Assembly (NCBI GenBank): GCA_963820775.1
Contig: CAWGBF010000008.1
Span: forward strand, 744,001 to 808,000
Direction of reading: 5' to 3'
DNA length: 64,000 bases
DNA from: Roseiarcus sp963820775
GTDB lineage: Bacteria > Pseudomonadota > Alphaproteobacteria > Rhizobiales > Beijerinckiaceae
How positions within the stretch are numbered: the first letter of the stretch is position 1; every line of letters starts with the position of its first letter. Below the pieces are notes generated by a model. That model worked only from the letters and a program-made list of their open reading frames with translations, ran no database searches and was not told where the DNA came from. This document shows positions 54,574 through 62,430 of the stretch, one piece after another. The translations under genes and the position numbers were made by a program.

Positions 54574-55230
54574 ATGTCGCTGACCTCGGCTCCTACCGGA
54601 CGGCGGCCCGCCGACGCCGAACGGCGCATGCGAATTCTGGAGGCTGCCGAGCGCGCCTTCGTTCGCAACGGCTTTCACGCGACGACCATGCAGCATGTCG
54701 CCGACGAAGTCGGCATGAGCGCCGGCAACCTCTACCGCTATTTCCCCTCCAAGGAAGCGATCGTCGAGGGCCTGTGCGAGCTTGATCAGGCCGGGCGCGC
54801 CCAGGCCTTGGCGGGATTCGCCGCCCTCCTGGCCCGCAACGGAGACGCGACCCACGCGATGCGCGCGGGCTTGCGCGAGCACGTCGTCGGCAAACCGCCC
54901 GAGAAGGCCCGTCTGATCGTCGAGATCTGGGCTGAAGCCGGCCGTAATCCCCGGGTGGCGGCGATCACCAAGGCGATCGACGCCGACGTGCTCGACGGGC
55001 TCGAGCGCCTGATGGATGCGGCGAAGGCGGCGGGCGCGGCCTCCCCCGCACTCGATTCCCGGTTCGGCGCGCGGTTCTTCCTCACCTTCGTCGGGGGTGT
55101 GTTCAAGCGGATTGCGATCGAGGCCGACTTCGACGCCGACGTGGAGACGGCGATGGCGGTCGGCGTGATGAAGGCGCTGTTCGCGGGCGCGCTGTCGCAC
55201 GACGCGGCCGCTCCCGGCGAGGAGGCTTGA
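54574..55230 (+). CDS. TetR/AcrR family transcriptional regulator of the RND operon
   Basis: The 218-residue protein has the DNA-binding domain RRMRILEAAERAFVRNGFHATTMQHVADEVGMSAGNLYRYFPSKEAIVEGL and a TetR ligand domain. The start was placed at 54574 because the operator palindrome covers the upstream ATGs. It is followed without a gap by the adaptor gene (stop 55228-55230, next ATG at 55234) and then the pump, so it regulates its own operon. The inducer is unknown but is probably a substrate of the pump. Confidence 0.92.
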   Translation: MSLTSAPTGRRPADAERRMRILEAAERAFVRNGFHATTMQHVADEVGMSAGNLYRYFPSKEAIVEGLCELDQAGRAQALAGFAALLARNGDATHAMRAGLREHVVGKPPEKARLIVEIWAEAGRNPRVAAITKAIDADVLDGLERLMDAAKAAGAASPALDSRFGARFFLTFVGGVFKRIAIEADFDADVETAMAVGVMKALFAGALSHDAAAPGEEA

Positions 55231-55233
55231 GCC

Positions 55234-56493
55234 ATGCTGCGCGGCTCGCTCATCGTTGTCGTTCTGGCGGTCGCCGCCCTCGGAGGCCTATGGGCGACGA
55301 GCGCAGTCGCGCCCTGCGCCTTCCCGCGCGCGCTCACAGACGAAACCGCCCCCGGCAAGGCCGCCGCCTGCCCAGCGCCGGCTCCGGCCGCGGCCGATCA
55401 GCCGCGCGTGGTCGAGCCGCCGGCGGTCACCGTCGTTCCCGCGGTCAAGCGCGAATTCGTCGATCGGCTGTTCGTCTCTGGAACGCTGGTGGCGCGCGAG
55501 GAAGCGCAGGTCGCGGCCCGCATCGACCGGCTCGCGATCGTCGAACTCGACGCCGAGGATGGCGACCGGGTGAAGGCGGGCCAAGTGCTCGCCCGCCTCG
55601 ATCGCAGCCAGCTCGACGCGCTGATGGCCGAGAACGACGCGGCGACCAAGCGCGCCGACGCGGCGATCGATCAGGCGAGAAGTCTGATCGCACAGTCTCA
55701 GGCGCAGGTGCAGTTTTCGAACGCCGATTTCGAGCGCGCGCGCAAGCTCGAGGCGGGCGTCATGGCCGCTTCGACCGTCGAGCAGCGCGAGATGGCGATG
55801 AAGACGGCTCAGGCGCAATTGGCCGCCGCCCAAAACGCGCTTGGCGTCGCTGAAGCGGACCGCAAGAGCCGCGGCGCGGAGCGGCAGGAACTTCAGGTGC
55901 GCATCGGCCGGACTGAGGTCAAGGCGCCCGTTGCGGGGATCGTCAGCCGAAGGTCGGCGAGACTCGGCGCCTCCGCGTCGACCTCCGGCGAGCCCTTGTT
56001 TCGCATCATCGAGGACGGAGCGATTGATCTCGAGGCCGACGTGCCCGAGCAGACGCTGGCCCGCCTCGCCGTCGGCATGCCGGCGGAACTGAAGCTGCCG
56101 GGCGTCGAGGGCACGGTCTTGGGCCGCGTCCGCCTCGTGAACCAGGAGGTCGACAAGGCGAGCCGCACCGGCAAGGTCCGGATAGCGCTTGGCGATGTTT
56201 CACGCGCCCATGTCGGCGCCTTCGCCTCGGGCCAGGTCGAACTCGCCCATCGGGAGGGCGTCGGTGTTCCCGCGAGCGCATTGGAGCGGGACGGCGATGA
56301 GGCGCGCCTCGACGTCGTGCGCGACGGGAAGGTCGATCGGCGACAAGCGAAGCCGGGCATCGCTGACGGCGATTGGGTGCAAATCCAGGCGGGCGTCGCT
56401 GAGGGCGAAAGCGTGGTCACACGCGCCGCGGCTTTCTTAAGGTCTGGCGACCGGGTGCGTCCAACGCCCGAAACGACCGCAGCCAACGATTAA
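55234..56493 (+). CDS. RND efflux periplasmic adaptor (membrane fusion protein)
   Basis: The 419-residue protein has an N-terminal signal/anchor (MLRGSLIVVVLAVAALGGLWATS), the biotinyl-lipoyl-like segment VAARIDRLAIVELDAEDGDRVKAGQVLARLD and a coiled-coil hairpin (QARSLIAQSQAQVQFSNADFERARKLEAGVMAAS). A beta-barrel part follows (VKAPVAGIVSRRSARLGASAS). It bridges the pump and an outer-membrane channel. No TolC-like gene follows, so a channel encoded elsewhere must be used. Confidence 0.93.
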   Translation: MLRGSLIVVVLAVAALGGLWATSAVAPCAFPRALTDETAPGKAAACPAPAPAAADQPRVVEPPAVTVVPAVKREFVDRLFVSGTLVAREEAQVAARIDRLAIVELDAEDGDRVKAGQVLARLDRSQLDALMAENDAATKRADAAIDQARSLIAQSQAQVQFSNADFERARKLEAGVMAASTVEQREMAMKTAQAQLAAAQNALGVAEADRKSRGAERQELQVRIGRTEVKAPVAGIVSRRSARLGASASTSGEPLFRIIEDGAIDLEADVPEQTLARLAVGMPAELKLPGVEGTVLGRVRLVNQEVDKASRTGKVRIALGDVSRAHVGAFASGQVELAHREGVGVPASALERDGDEARLDVVRDGKVDRRQAKPGIADGDWVQIQAGVAEGESVVTRAAAFLRSGDRVRPTPETTAAND

Positions 56494-56506
56494 ACGGGGC
56501 ACGCCG

Positions 56507-59500
56507 ATGCGCCTCAACGTCTCCGCCCGGTCGATCCGCAAGCCGATACCCGCGGTCGTCGCGTTCGCGGTCCTGACAATTCTGGGTATCATCAGCTTCC
56601 GGACGATGTCGATCACCCGGTTTCCGAACATCGACATTCCGATCGTTCAGGTGCTCATCACCCAGTCGGGCGCCGCGCCGTCGGAGCTCGAATCGCAGGT
56701 GACGAAGAAAGTCGAGGACGCCGTCGCTAGCGTCAACGGCGTCTGGCACATCGTTTCGACCGTCACCGACGGATCATCCTCAACAATCGTGCAGTTCACC
56801 GTCGGGTCGGTCGACATCGACCGGGCGCTCAACGATGTGAAGGATCAGATCGCCAAGATCCGCACCGATCTGCCGCGCACCATCGACGAGCCGGTCATCA
56901 GTCGCGTCGACATCGAAGGTTTGCCGATCGTCACTTACGCCGCCTCGGCGCCAGGGATGTCGGTCGAGCAGCTGTCGTGGTTCGTCGACGACACGGTCGC
57001 GCGCGACCTGCAAAGCATTCATGGCGTGGGCGAGGTCAAGCGCTTCGGCGGGGTCTATCGCGAGATCCGCGTCGCGCTCGATCCGGAGAGGCTGCTCGCG
57101 CTCGGCGTCACCGCGGCGGCCGTCAACGAGCAGGTGCGGGCCGACAACGTCGATCTCGGCGGCGGCCGCGGCGAGGTCGCCGGCCAGGAACAGGCGATCC
57201 GCACGCTTGCCGGGGCGCGAAAGCTGGAGGATCTGGCCGCCCTCCCGATCGCGCTGCCGGGCGGGCGCAGAGTCCGGCTCGACGAACTCGCGACCGTCAC
57301 CGACGGCGCGGCCGAGCCGCGCACCTTCACCCGCCTGTTCGACGAGCCGATCGTCGCCTTCGCCGTCACCCGCGCCAAGGGGGCGAGCGACGTGACCGTC
57401 GACGGCCTGATCGAGAAGCGGCTTAAGGCCCTCGAGGCGGCGCATCCGGAGGTGACATTCACCAAGGTCGACACCCAGGTCGACAGCGAGCTCGGCAATT
57501 ATCATTCGACCATGGAGACGCTGATCGAGGGCGCGGCTCTAGCCATCGTCGTCGTGTTCATCTTCCTGCGCGACTGGCGCGCCACGATGGTCACCGCGGT
57601 TGCGCTGCCGCTGTCGGTCATTCCGACCTTCTGGGCGATGGACGCGATCGGCTTCTCGCTGAACCTCGTGAGCCTGCTCGCCATCACACTGGTGACTGGC
57701 ATTCTGGTCGACGACGCGATCGTCGAGATCGAGAATATCGTCCGTCACATGCGCATGGGCAAGTCGGCCTATCGCGCCTCGCTCGAGGCGGCGGACGAGA
57801 TTGGGCTTGCGGTGATCGCAATCTCGCTGTCGATCGCCGCGATCTTCTCGCCGGTGAGCTTCATGGGCGGCATCGCAGGGCAATATTTCCGTCAGTTCGG
57901 CTTGACTGTGGCGATCGCGGTCATGTTCTCGTTGCTCGTCGCCCGGTTCGTCACGCCGGTGATGGCCGCTTATTTCCTGCGCGCGCCGCACCAACCGACG
58001 CACCGGGACGGCGCGGTGATGCGCTTTTATACGCGGCTCGTGCGCACTTCCGTGCGCCACCGGTGGCTCACCCTGTTCGCCGGCGCTTTGATATTCGCCG
58101 CCTCGCTCTGGTCGACGCAATTGCTGCCGTCCGGATTCATCCCGGCGGACGATTACGGCCGCGCGTTGCTGGCGATCGAATTGCCGCCGGGCTCGCGGCT
58201 CGACGACACCGATCGCGTCACGCGCGCCATCTCGGAGAAATTGCGGGCGATGCCCGAGGTTCGCTCGGCGCTCATCTTCGGCGGCAAAATCCTTGGCGGT
58301 GCCGACGACGAGCCGCGCAAGGCGACGCTGGTCATCAATTTCGTCCACAAATCGAAGCGGGAGGCGACACAGAAGGACCTGCAGCTGAGGATCGGCGCGA
58401 TGCTGGCCGATCAGCCGGACATCCGCTTCTGGTTCCTCAAGGACAACGGCCAGCGCGACCTGCAGCTCATCATCGCCGGCCCCGACATCGCCGTCATCAA
58501 CGACACCGCCAACCAGATCGCCAGCGAAATGCGCTCGATTCCCACAATCGAAAACCCGATCTCGACGGCGGAGCTCGACCGGCCGGAATTGCGTGTCGTG
58601 CCGAAACCTCAGGTCGCGGCCGATCTCGGGGTCTCGACCGAGGCTTTGTCCGATACGATCCGCGTCGCGACGCTTGGCGACATCGACGCCAATCTCGCCA
58701 AGTTCAACGCCGGCGATCGGCTGGTCCCGATCCGGGTCGAGCTCGACCAGGCGGCGCGCGCTCGCCCCGGGCTCCTGCAAGATTTGCGCGTGCCCACGAG
58801 CGGCGGCGCGACGACGCCGTTGTCCGCGGTCGCGGACTTCTCGATCGCCCACGGGCCGACCGCGATCAACCGCTACGACCGAACGCGGCGGGTGACGATC
58901 GAGGGCGATCTGCGCGGCAACTCTGCGCTGGGCGCGGCGGTCGCAGCGATCCACGCATTGCCCACGGCGAAGAACCTGCCCCCGGGCGTCGAAATCCGCG
59001 AGACCGGCGACGTCGAGATCATGAGCGAAGTGTTCGCCTCCTTCGCCGCGGCGATGGGCGCAGGCCTGATGATGGTCTACGGGTTGCTCGTGCTCTTGTT
59101 CGGCAGCTTCCTGCAGCCGATCACCATTTTGATCTCGTTGCCGCTCTCGATCGGCGGAGCGATCATCGCGCTGTTCATCACCCACAAGGCGATGTCGATG
59201 CCCGTGGTGATCGGCATTCTGATGCTGATGGGCATCGTCACCAAGAACGCCATCATGCTGGTCGACTTCGCAGTCGAGGAGGTCGGCCGCGGCACGCCGC
59301 GCCTGCAGGCGCTGGTCGAGGCTGGCCGCAAGCGCGCGCGGCCGATCGTGATGACGACCATCGCGATGGCGGCCGGGATGTTCCCGTCGGCTTTGGGATT
59401 GGGCGACGGCGGCGGCTTCCGCTCGCCGATGGCGATCGCGGTGATCGGCGGCCTCATCATGTCGACCATGCTGTCGCTCGTTTTCGTCCCCGCGGTGTTC

Positions 59501-59650
59501 ACCGTGCTCGACGACCTCGGCCGCTTTGGCTGGCGCTTGTTCAGCCGCTTCGTCGGCGACGCGGAGGAGCCGCACGCGCCCGCGCGCGCCGGGTCGTCGC
59601 CTGGTGTCAGGCCGCGGCCCGCCTCCGAGGTTTCTGTCGCGGCGGAGTGA
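56507..59650 (+). CDS. RND efflux transporter (HAE-1/AcrB type)
   Basis: The 1047-residue pump has the usual 12 membrane helices and two large periplasmic loops. Key parts are NIDIPIVQVLITQSGAAPSELESQVTKKVEDAVASVNGV, LVTGILVDDAIVEIENIVRHMRMGKSAYRASLEAADEIG with the proton-relay Asp pair, and TKNAIMLVDFAVEEVGRGTPRLQALVEAGRKRARPIVMTTIAMAAGMFP. It extrudes toxic hydrophobic compounds using the proton gradient. It is the last gene of the tetR-adaptor-pump operon and is fully open. Confidence 0.95.
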   Translation: MRLNVSARSIRKPIPAVVAFAVLTILGIISFRTMSITRFPNIDIPIVQVLITQSGAAPSELESQVTKKVEDAVASVNGVWHIVSTVTDGSSSTIVQFTVGSVDIDRALNDVKDQIAKIRTDLPRTIDEPVISRVDIEGLPIVTYAASAPGMSVEQLSWFVDDTVARDLQSIHGVGEVKRFGGVYREIRVALDPERLLALGVTAAAVNEQVRADNVDLGGGRGEVAGQEQAIRTLAGARKLEDLAALPIALPGGRRVRLDELATVTDGAAEPRTFTRLFDEPIVAFAVTRAKGASDVTVDGLIEKRLKALEAAHPEVTFTKVDTQVDSELGNYHSTMETLIEGAALAIVVVFIFLRDWRATMVTAVALPLSVIPTFWAMDAIGFSLNLVSLLAITLVTGILVDDAIVEIENIVRHMRMGKSAYRASLEAADEIGLAVIAISLSIAAIFSPVSFMGGIAGQYFRQFGLTVAIAVMFSLLVARFVTPVMAAYFLRAPHQPTHRDGAVMRFYTRLVRTSVRHRWLTLFAGALIFAASLWSTQLLPSGFIPADDYGRALLAIELPPGSRLDDTDRVTRAISEKLRAMPEVRSALIFGGKILGGADDEPRKATLVINFVHKSKREATQKDLQLRIGAMLADQPDIRFWFLKDNGQRDLQLIIAGPDIAVINDTANQIASEMRSIPTIENPISTAELDRPELRVVPKPQVAADLGVSTEALSDTIRVATLGDIDANLAKFNAGDRLVPIRVELDQAARARPGLLQDLRVPTSGGATTPLSAVADFSIAHGPTAINRYDRTRRVTIEGDLRGNSALGAAVAAIHALPTAKNLPPGVEIRETGDVEIMSEVFASFAAAMGAGLMMVYGLLVLLFGSFLQPITILISLPLSIGGAIIALFITHKAMSMPVVIGILMLMGIVTKNAIMLVDFAVEEVGRGTPRLQALVEAGRKRARPIVMTTIAMAAGMFPSALGLGDGGGFRSPMAIAVIGGLIMSTMLSLVFVPAVFTVLDDLGRFGWRLFSRFVGDAEEPHAPARAGSSPGVRPRPASEVSVAAE

Positions 59651-59674
59651 TTCGCCCCTACTCAGCAGTGCGTT

Positions 59675-59704
59675 TGTCCGCGCTGTGACGCTCCTCACAG
59701 CGCG
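59675..59704 (+). repeat. Repeat R1, copy 1, with a perfect hairpin
   Basis: TGTCCGCG-C-TGTGACG-CTCCT-CACAGCGCG. Within it CGCGCTGTGA (59679-59688) pairs perfectly with TCACAGCGCG (59695-59704). The segment recurs at 59984-60013 with 25 of 30 bases the same. This copy could also serve as the terminator of the RND operon. Confidence 0.65.
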
Positions 59705-59741
59705 GGCGCCTCCGGCTCGCCAGAACTGCTGCATTGGCGCG

Positions 59742-59874
59742 CATTTCAAATTTTAGAATCGGCGGCGGGCAGGCCTAACACGGCCCACCGAAGGGGGTTC
59801 GGAGCCCGCCGCTATGGCCTGAAAGCGCTCATGCCCACTGAGCGCTTTCAGTGCGTTTGTGGCCGGTCGATGAA
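59742..59874 (+). ncRNA. Structured repeat R2, copy 1 (possible RNA)
   Basis: This 133-bp block shares a layout with 60457-60590. A closing stem (59762-59770 with 59804-59812) encloses two hairpins: GGCC/GGCC around TAACAC, and CCGAA-GGGGG-TTCGG (59788-59802). A separate perfect 13-bp stem CTGAAAGCGCTCA/TGAGCGCTTTCAG follows (59819-59831 with 59839-59851). In the other copy the closing stem and first hairpin have changed on both sides while the pairing is kept. The function is unknown. A DNA-level repeat is an alternative to RNA. Confidence 0.5.
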
Positions 59875-59983
59875 ACAATCACACCTGCCCGACTGCAGCA
59901 TACCGACAAAGCGCACTCGAGCTCTTCAATTTTAAACCGGTTGAAACGTCGACGACGTCCGCTTCAGCGCGCAGGCCTCGCCA

Positions 59984-60013
59984 TGTCCGCGATGTGACGA
60001 CGCGCACAGCGCG
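59984..60013 (+). repeat. Repeat R1, copy 2
   Basis: TGTCCGCG-A-TGTGACG-ACGCG-CACAGCGCG. It matches 59675-59704 except for one base and the five-base middle. The pairing of copy 1 is weakened here. It lies 81 bp upstream of the small gene at 60095. Confidence 0.6.
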
Positions 60014-60094
60014 CGGGCTCGAACCCGCTAAAAGTCGACAGCGTTCGAAACGTAATTTACCGCGCGCGAGAGCGCGCATCATTTGGAGAAAGTG

Positions 60095-60451
60095 ATGTCG
60101 AAGACTCAGCACAATCTCAAGGTCAAGCTCGCGCTCGTATAGGAGCACGGCGACGAATACAAGGCGACCGTGACCGTGACGACGACCGATACCTGCTACC
60201 ATGCCGGCGAGCTCAAGGTCGGCTTGCCACCTCACCAAGAGGGCACGGGGCTCATCGAGTATCTGAGCTTCTACTTCACCCATGAAGGGGATAAGTGCGG
60301 CCAGATCGTGCGCGACGTGTCGAAGTCGATCATGGTCAAGATCCCATCGGTCAAGCGGGAGGTGACGGCTTACGCGGTGGTCAACGGGCATGTCGCCGGC
60401 GAAGCGGGCGAGCCTGTGCCGCGGAAGAAAGTCGCGCACGCGGCGAAATAG
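60095..60451 (+). pseudogene. Small protein gene with an in-frame amber stop
   Basis: A ribosome site TTGGAGAAAGTG precedes ATG 60095. The frame reads MSKTQHNLKVKLALV, TAG at 60140-60142, then EHGDEYKATVTVTTTDTCYHAGELKVGLPPHQEGTGLIEYLSFYFTHEGDKCGQIVRDVSKS and ends PRKKVAHAAK at 60451. The downstream part has no other break and good codon use, so the TAG probably replaced a sense codon. An internal restart is possible because AGGAG lies at 60141-60145. I cannot assign a family. It is framed by the R1 copy upstream and the R2 copy directly after its stop. Confidence 0.6.
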
Positions 60452-60456
60452 CCGCG

Positions 60457-60590
60457 CAATTCAAGCCCTGGAATCGCGGCGGGGAGGCCCGCCGGGCCGA
60501 CCGAAGGGGGTTCGGCCGCTCGCCGCCTTCGGCCTGAAAGCGGTGACGGCCAGTGAGCGCTTTCACCGCCTTTATGGCCGGGTCGATGAC
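60457..60590 (+). ncRNA. Structured repeat R2, copy 2 (possible RNA)
   Basis: It begins six bases after the stop of the small gene. It keeps the CCGAA-GGGGG-TTCGG hairpin exactly (60501-60515) and the GGCCTGAAAGCG block. The closing stem (60476-60481 with 60521-60526) and first hairpin (GGCCC-GCC-GGGCC, 60486-60498) differ from copy 1 but still pair. The later stem is TGAAAGCG/CGCTTTCA (60535-60542 with 60558-60565). It might act as a 3'-end structure of the small gene or as an independent RNA. Confidence 0.5.
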
Positions 60591-60661
60591 CATGCCGTCG
60601 CTGGCGCCGCAATCCGCTGGAGGGCGGGCCGATCTCGACCGGCGGCAATGCTGCGCCGCAG

Positions 60662-60677
60662 TGTGATCGAGATCACG
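60662..60677. promoter_or_regulatory. Candidate CRP/FNR-family binding site
   Basis: TGTGATCGAGATCACG contains a perfect 6-2-6 palindrome GTGATC-GA-GATCAC and fits TGTGA-N6-TCACG. It lies about 117 bp upstream of the small exported protein at 60794. Only one site is seen, so this is a candidate. Confidence 0.5.
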
Positions 60678-60793
60678 GCACGGAATTTGCGAAGACCCCA
60701 TGTTGCAACTTGTCCGCACGGACTGGTTGCAGAAAGGCCGAGCGCATTGGCGATGCAAACCGGCCCGCAAAACAATCCAACTCGGGGGCGCTA

Positions 60794-61051
60794 ATGTATT
60801 CAATCCTGGTTCTAATTTGTTCGACCGCGCTATCGCACGCGGATTGTCAGGCGAAAACGGCCGTGGATGTGGTCCGGGGTCCAACGGTCGACAATCCAAT
60901 GATGTGCGCATTCAATGCGCAGACGATGATTGCCCGCACAGATCTTGTGCAAGCTGACGGGACGGAGTACATGAAGGTGGTCTGCACCCGAGCAAAGAAC
61001 GCCGACCAATGGGTGGCCGAACTCAAGGCGCGTAAGGCCGCGGTTCAGTAA
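60794..61051 (+). CDS. Small exported hypothetical protein
   Basis: The 85-residue frame starts with a signal peptide (MYSILVLICSTALSHADC) and continues TAVDVVRGPTVDNPMMCAFNAQTMIARTDLVQADGTEYMKVVCTRAKNADQWVAELKARKAAVQ. Three Cys remain in or after the signal, so disulfides are possible. No family is recognised. A CRP/FNR-like palindrome lies upstream, and its neighbours are otherwise unrelated. Confidence 0.65.
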   Translation: MYSILVLICSTALSHADCQAKTAVDVVRGPTVDNPMMCAFNAQTMIARTDLVQADGTEYMKVVCTRAKNADQWVAELKARKAAVQ

Positions 61052-61086
61052 GCAGCGCTTTACGCCTCGGACGGCGTCTTCCGGCG

Positions 61087-61833
61087 TTATGGCGGACGTC
61101 GTTTCGCGATTGGCGTCGATCGCGACGGGAAGACCTCGTTGATGACGCCCACTTGGGCCGGGTCGATCGCCATTTTGCCGGTGAAGCCGTCGCGCCGCGC
61201 GGCGAGCGCCTGGCGGCGCAGACCCTCCGCGTCGCCGAGGTCGGCAAAGGGCGCGTCGATCGCCGCCACTCCCGCAGAGGTCGCGGCGAGGAGCGTCAAG
61301 TTGCGCGCCAGGCGATAGGGGCCGAAGCCGTCGCCGAGGCCATCGCGGTCGGTCTCGGCCCCGATGTCTGCGCGCAAGGACTCCGCGCTCCAGGCGATCC
61401 CCATGAGCCGGCCGCTTGAGCCGCGATAGCTCGCCATGCCGAACAGGGACCGGGCCGTGTCGGCGACGCCGATGATTCGGGTTGCGCCGTCGGCGAGCGA
61501 AAGATCGGCCTCACGCACCGCCAGCTTGGCGGAAAGCTGCTGCACGCTCGCAGCGCCCAAACTCCCGGCCAGCAGGATCGCGTCGGGCGCGCCAGCCATC
61601 ACCGCGTCGAGATCGGAATCGGTCTCGCCTGAATCGAGCGCATTGGTCCTGACGATGAGCGCCGGGCCGCCGCAACCGCGCGTCTCTTTTATAAAACCCA
61701 CCGCCACGGCCCGCGCGCCTGCCCTTGTCGCCGGCGCCGCACCGGCAAGATCGACAATGATGGCGTCCGCGCCGCTTTTGAGGGCCTCGGCGAGCTGTAT
61801 CTCGTCCGCCGCCACGAGGAGGAGCGAGCGCAT
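61087..61833 (-). CDS. HpcH/HpaI (CitE-like) CoA-ester lyase family protein
   Basis: The 248-residue protein shows DEIQLAEALKSGADAIIVDLAGAAP, VRTNALDSGETDSDLDAVMAGAPDAILLAGS and TGKMAIDPAQVGVINEVFPS near the end, the aldolase/CitE fold with its metal-binding Asp and the conserved GKMAIDPAQ. Related enzymes cleave malyl-CoA, beta-methylmalyl-CoA or citryl-CoA. The pair with a MaoC gene 7 bp upstream resembles the lyase and hydratase of the ethylmalonyl-CoA pathway, although those proteins are longer, so the exact substrate is open. Confidence 0.82.
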   Translation of the reverse strand: MRSLLLVAADEIQLAEALKSGADAIIVDLAGAAPATRAGARAVAVGFIKETRGCGGPALIVRTNALDSGETDSDLDAVMAGAPDAILLAGSLGAASVQQLSAKLAVREADLSLADGATRIIGVADTARSLFGMASYRGSSGRLMGIAWSAESLRADIGAETDRDGLGDGFGPYRLARNLTLLAATSAGVAAIDAPFADLGDAEGLRRQALAARRDGFTGKMAIDPAQVGVINEVFPSRSTPIAKRRPP

Positions 61834-61840
61834 GCGCTCC

Positions 61841-62338
61841 TCAGGCTGTCAGCATCTCAGGTTCGCGGCGGCGCATGAACGCGGTGCGGCGGCACTCGGC
61901 CACCAGCGCGCCGTCCTGCTTGAATGCGCGATGCCGGAACTCGACCAGCCCCGCGTCGGACCGCGACTTGGAGGCGCGCGTGGCCGTCACCTCCGTCTCG
62001 ACCCGAATCGTGTCGCCTTCGAACAACGGCGCCGGAAAGGCGACATCCGTCATGCCGAGATTGGCGATGGTCGTGCCGACCGTGGTGTCGTTGACGGAAA
62101 TGCCGATCATCAATCCAAGCGTGAACAGCGAATTCATCAGCGGCCGGCCCCATTCGGTTTCAGTGGCGCAAAAGTGCGCGTCGATATGCAGCGGCTGCGG
62201 ATTCAACGTCATATTGGAGAACAGCATGTTGTCCATTTGGGTGACGGTGCGGGTCAGCCCATGGCGAAACATCTGGCCGACTGAGAAAGCCTCGAAATAG
62301 AGGCCGCCGCGCGGATGGCGAAGACTTCCGGTTTCCAT
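61841..62338 (-). CDS. MaoC family dehydratase
   Basis: The 165-residue protein starts at ATG 62338. It has a single hot-dog fold with the MaoC motifs FSNMTLNPQPLHIDAHFCATETEWGRPLMNSLFTLGLMIGISVNDTTVG, in which Asn, Pro and His near the start form the usual hydratase site. Single-domain MaoC proteins hydrate enoyl-CoA or mesaconyl-CoA type substrates. It is the first gene of a two-gene operon with the CoA-ester lyase, and hence probably supplies or uses its substrate. A longer start from 62410 is possible but less natural. Confidence 0.85.
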   Translation of the reverse strand: METGSLRHPRGGLYFEAFSVGQMFRHGLTRTVTQMDNMLFSNMTLNPQPLHIDAHFCATETEWGRPLMNSLFTLGLMIGISVNDTTVGTTIANLGMTDVAFPAPLFEGDTIRVETEVTATRASKSRSDAGLVEFRHRAFKQDGALVAECRRTAFMRRREPEMLTA

Positions 62339-62430
62339 GGATGCCCTCTGCAACTTTAAGTTGCCATTAACCACGCTCATGCAATCTGGGCGATCAGTGT
62401 CCACCGCCATGACCGGCGAGGGAGCAGATC

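Noticed and set aside
57539..59749. 736-codon minus-strand frame opposite the RND pump
   Set aside because: It is the mirror of a well-supported pump gene and consists of low-complexity Arg/Asp/His sequence.
59772..59785. GCCTAAC in R2 looked like an integron attC core
   Set aside because: The partner core GTTRRRY is not found at the proper place, the second copy lacks GCCTAAC, and no integrase gene is in the window.
60011..60028. GCGGGCTCGAACCCGCT resembles a tRNA T-arm
   Set aside because: The acceptor, D and anticodon arms cannot be placed around it, and the loop lacks the usual TTC start.
60140..60142. Amber codon as pyrrolysine or another recoding
   Set aside because: No pyl genes or recoding signal are visible, and the family is not a known Pyl protein; a nonsense mutation or restart is simpler.
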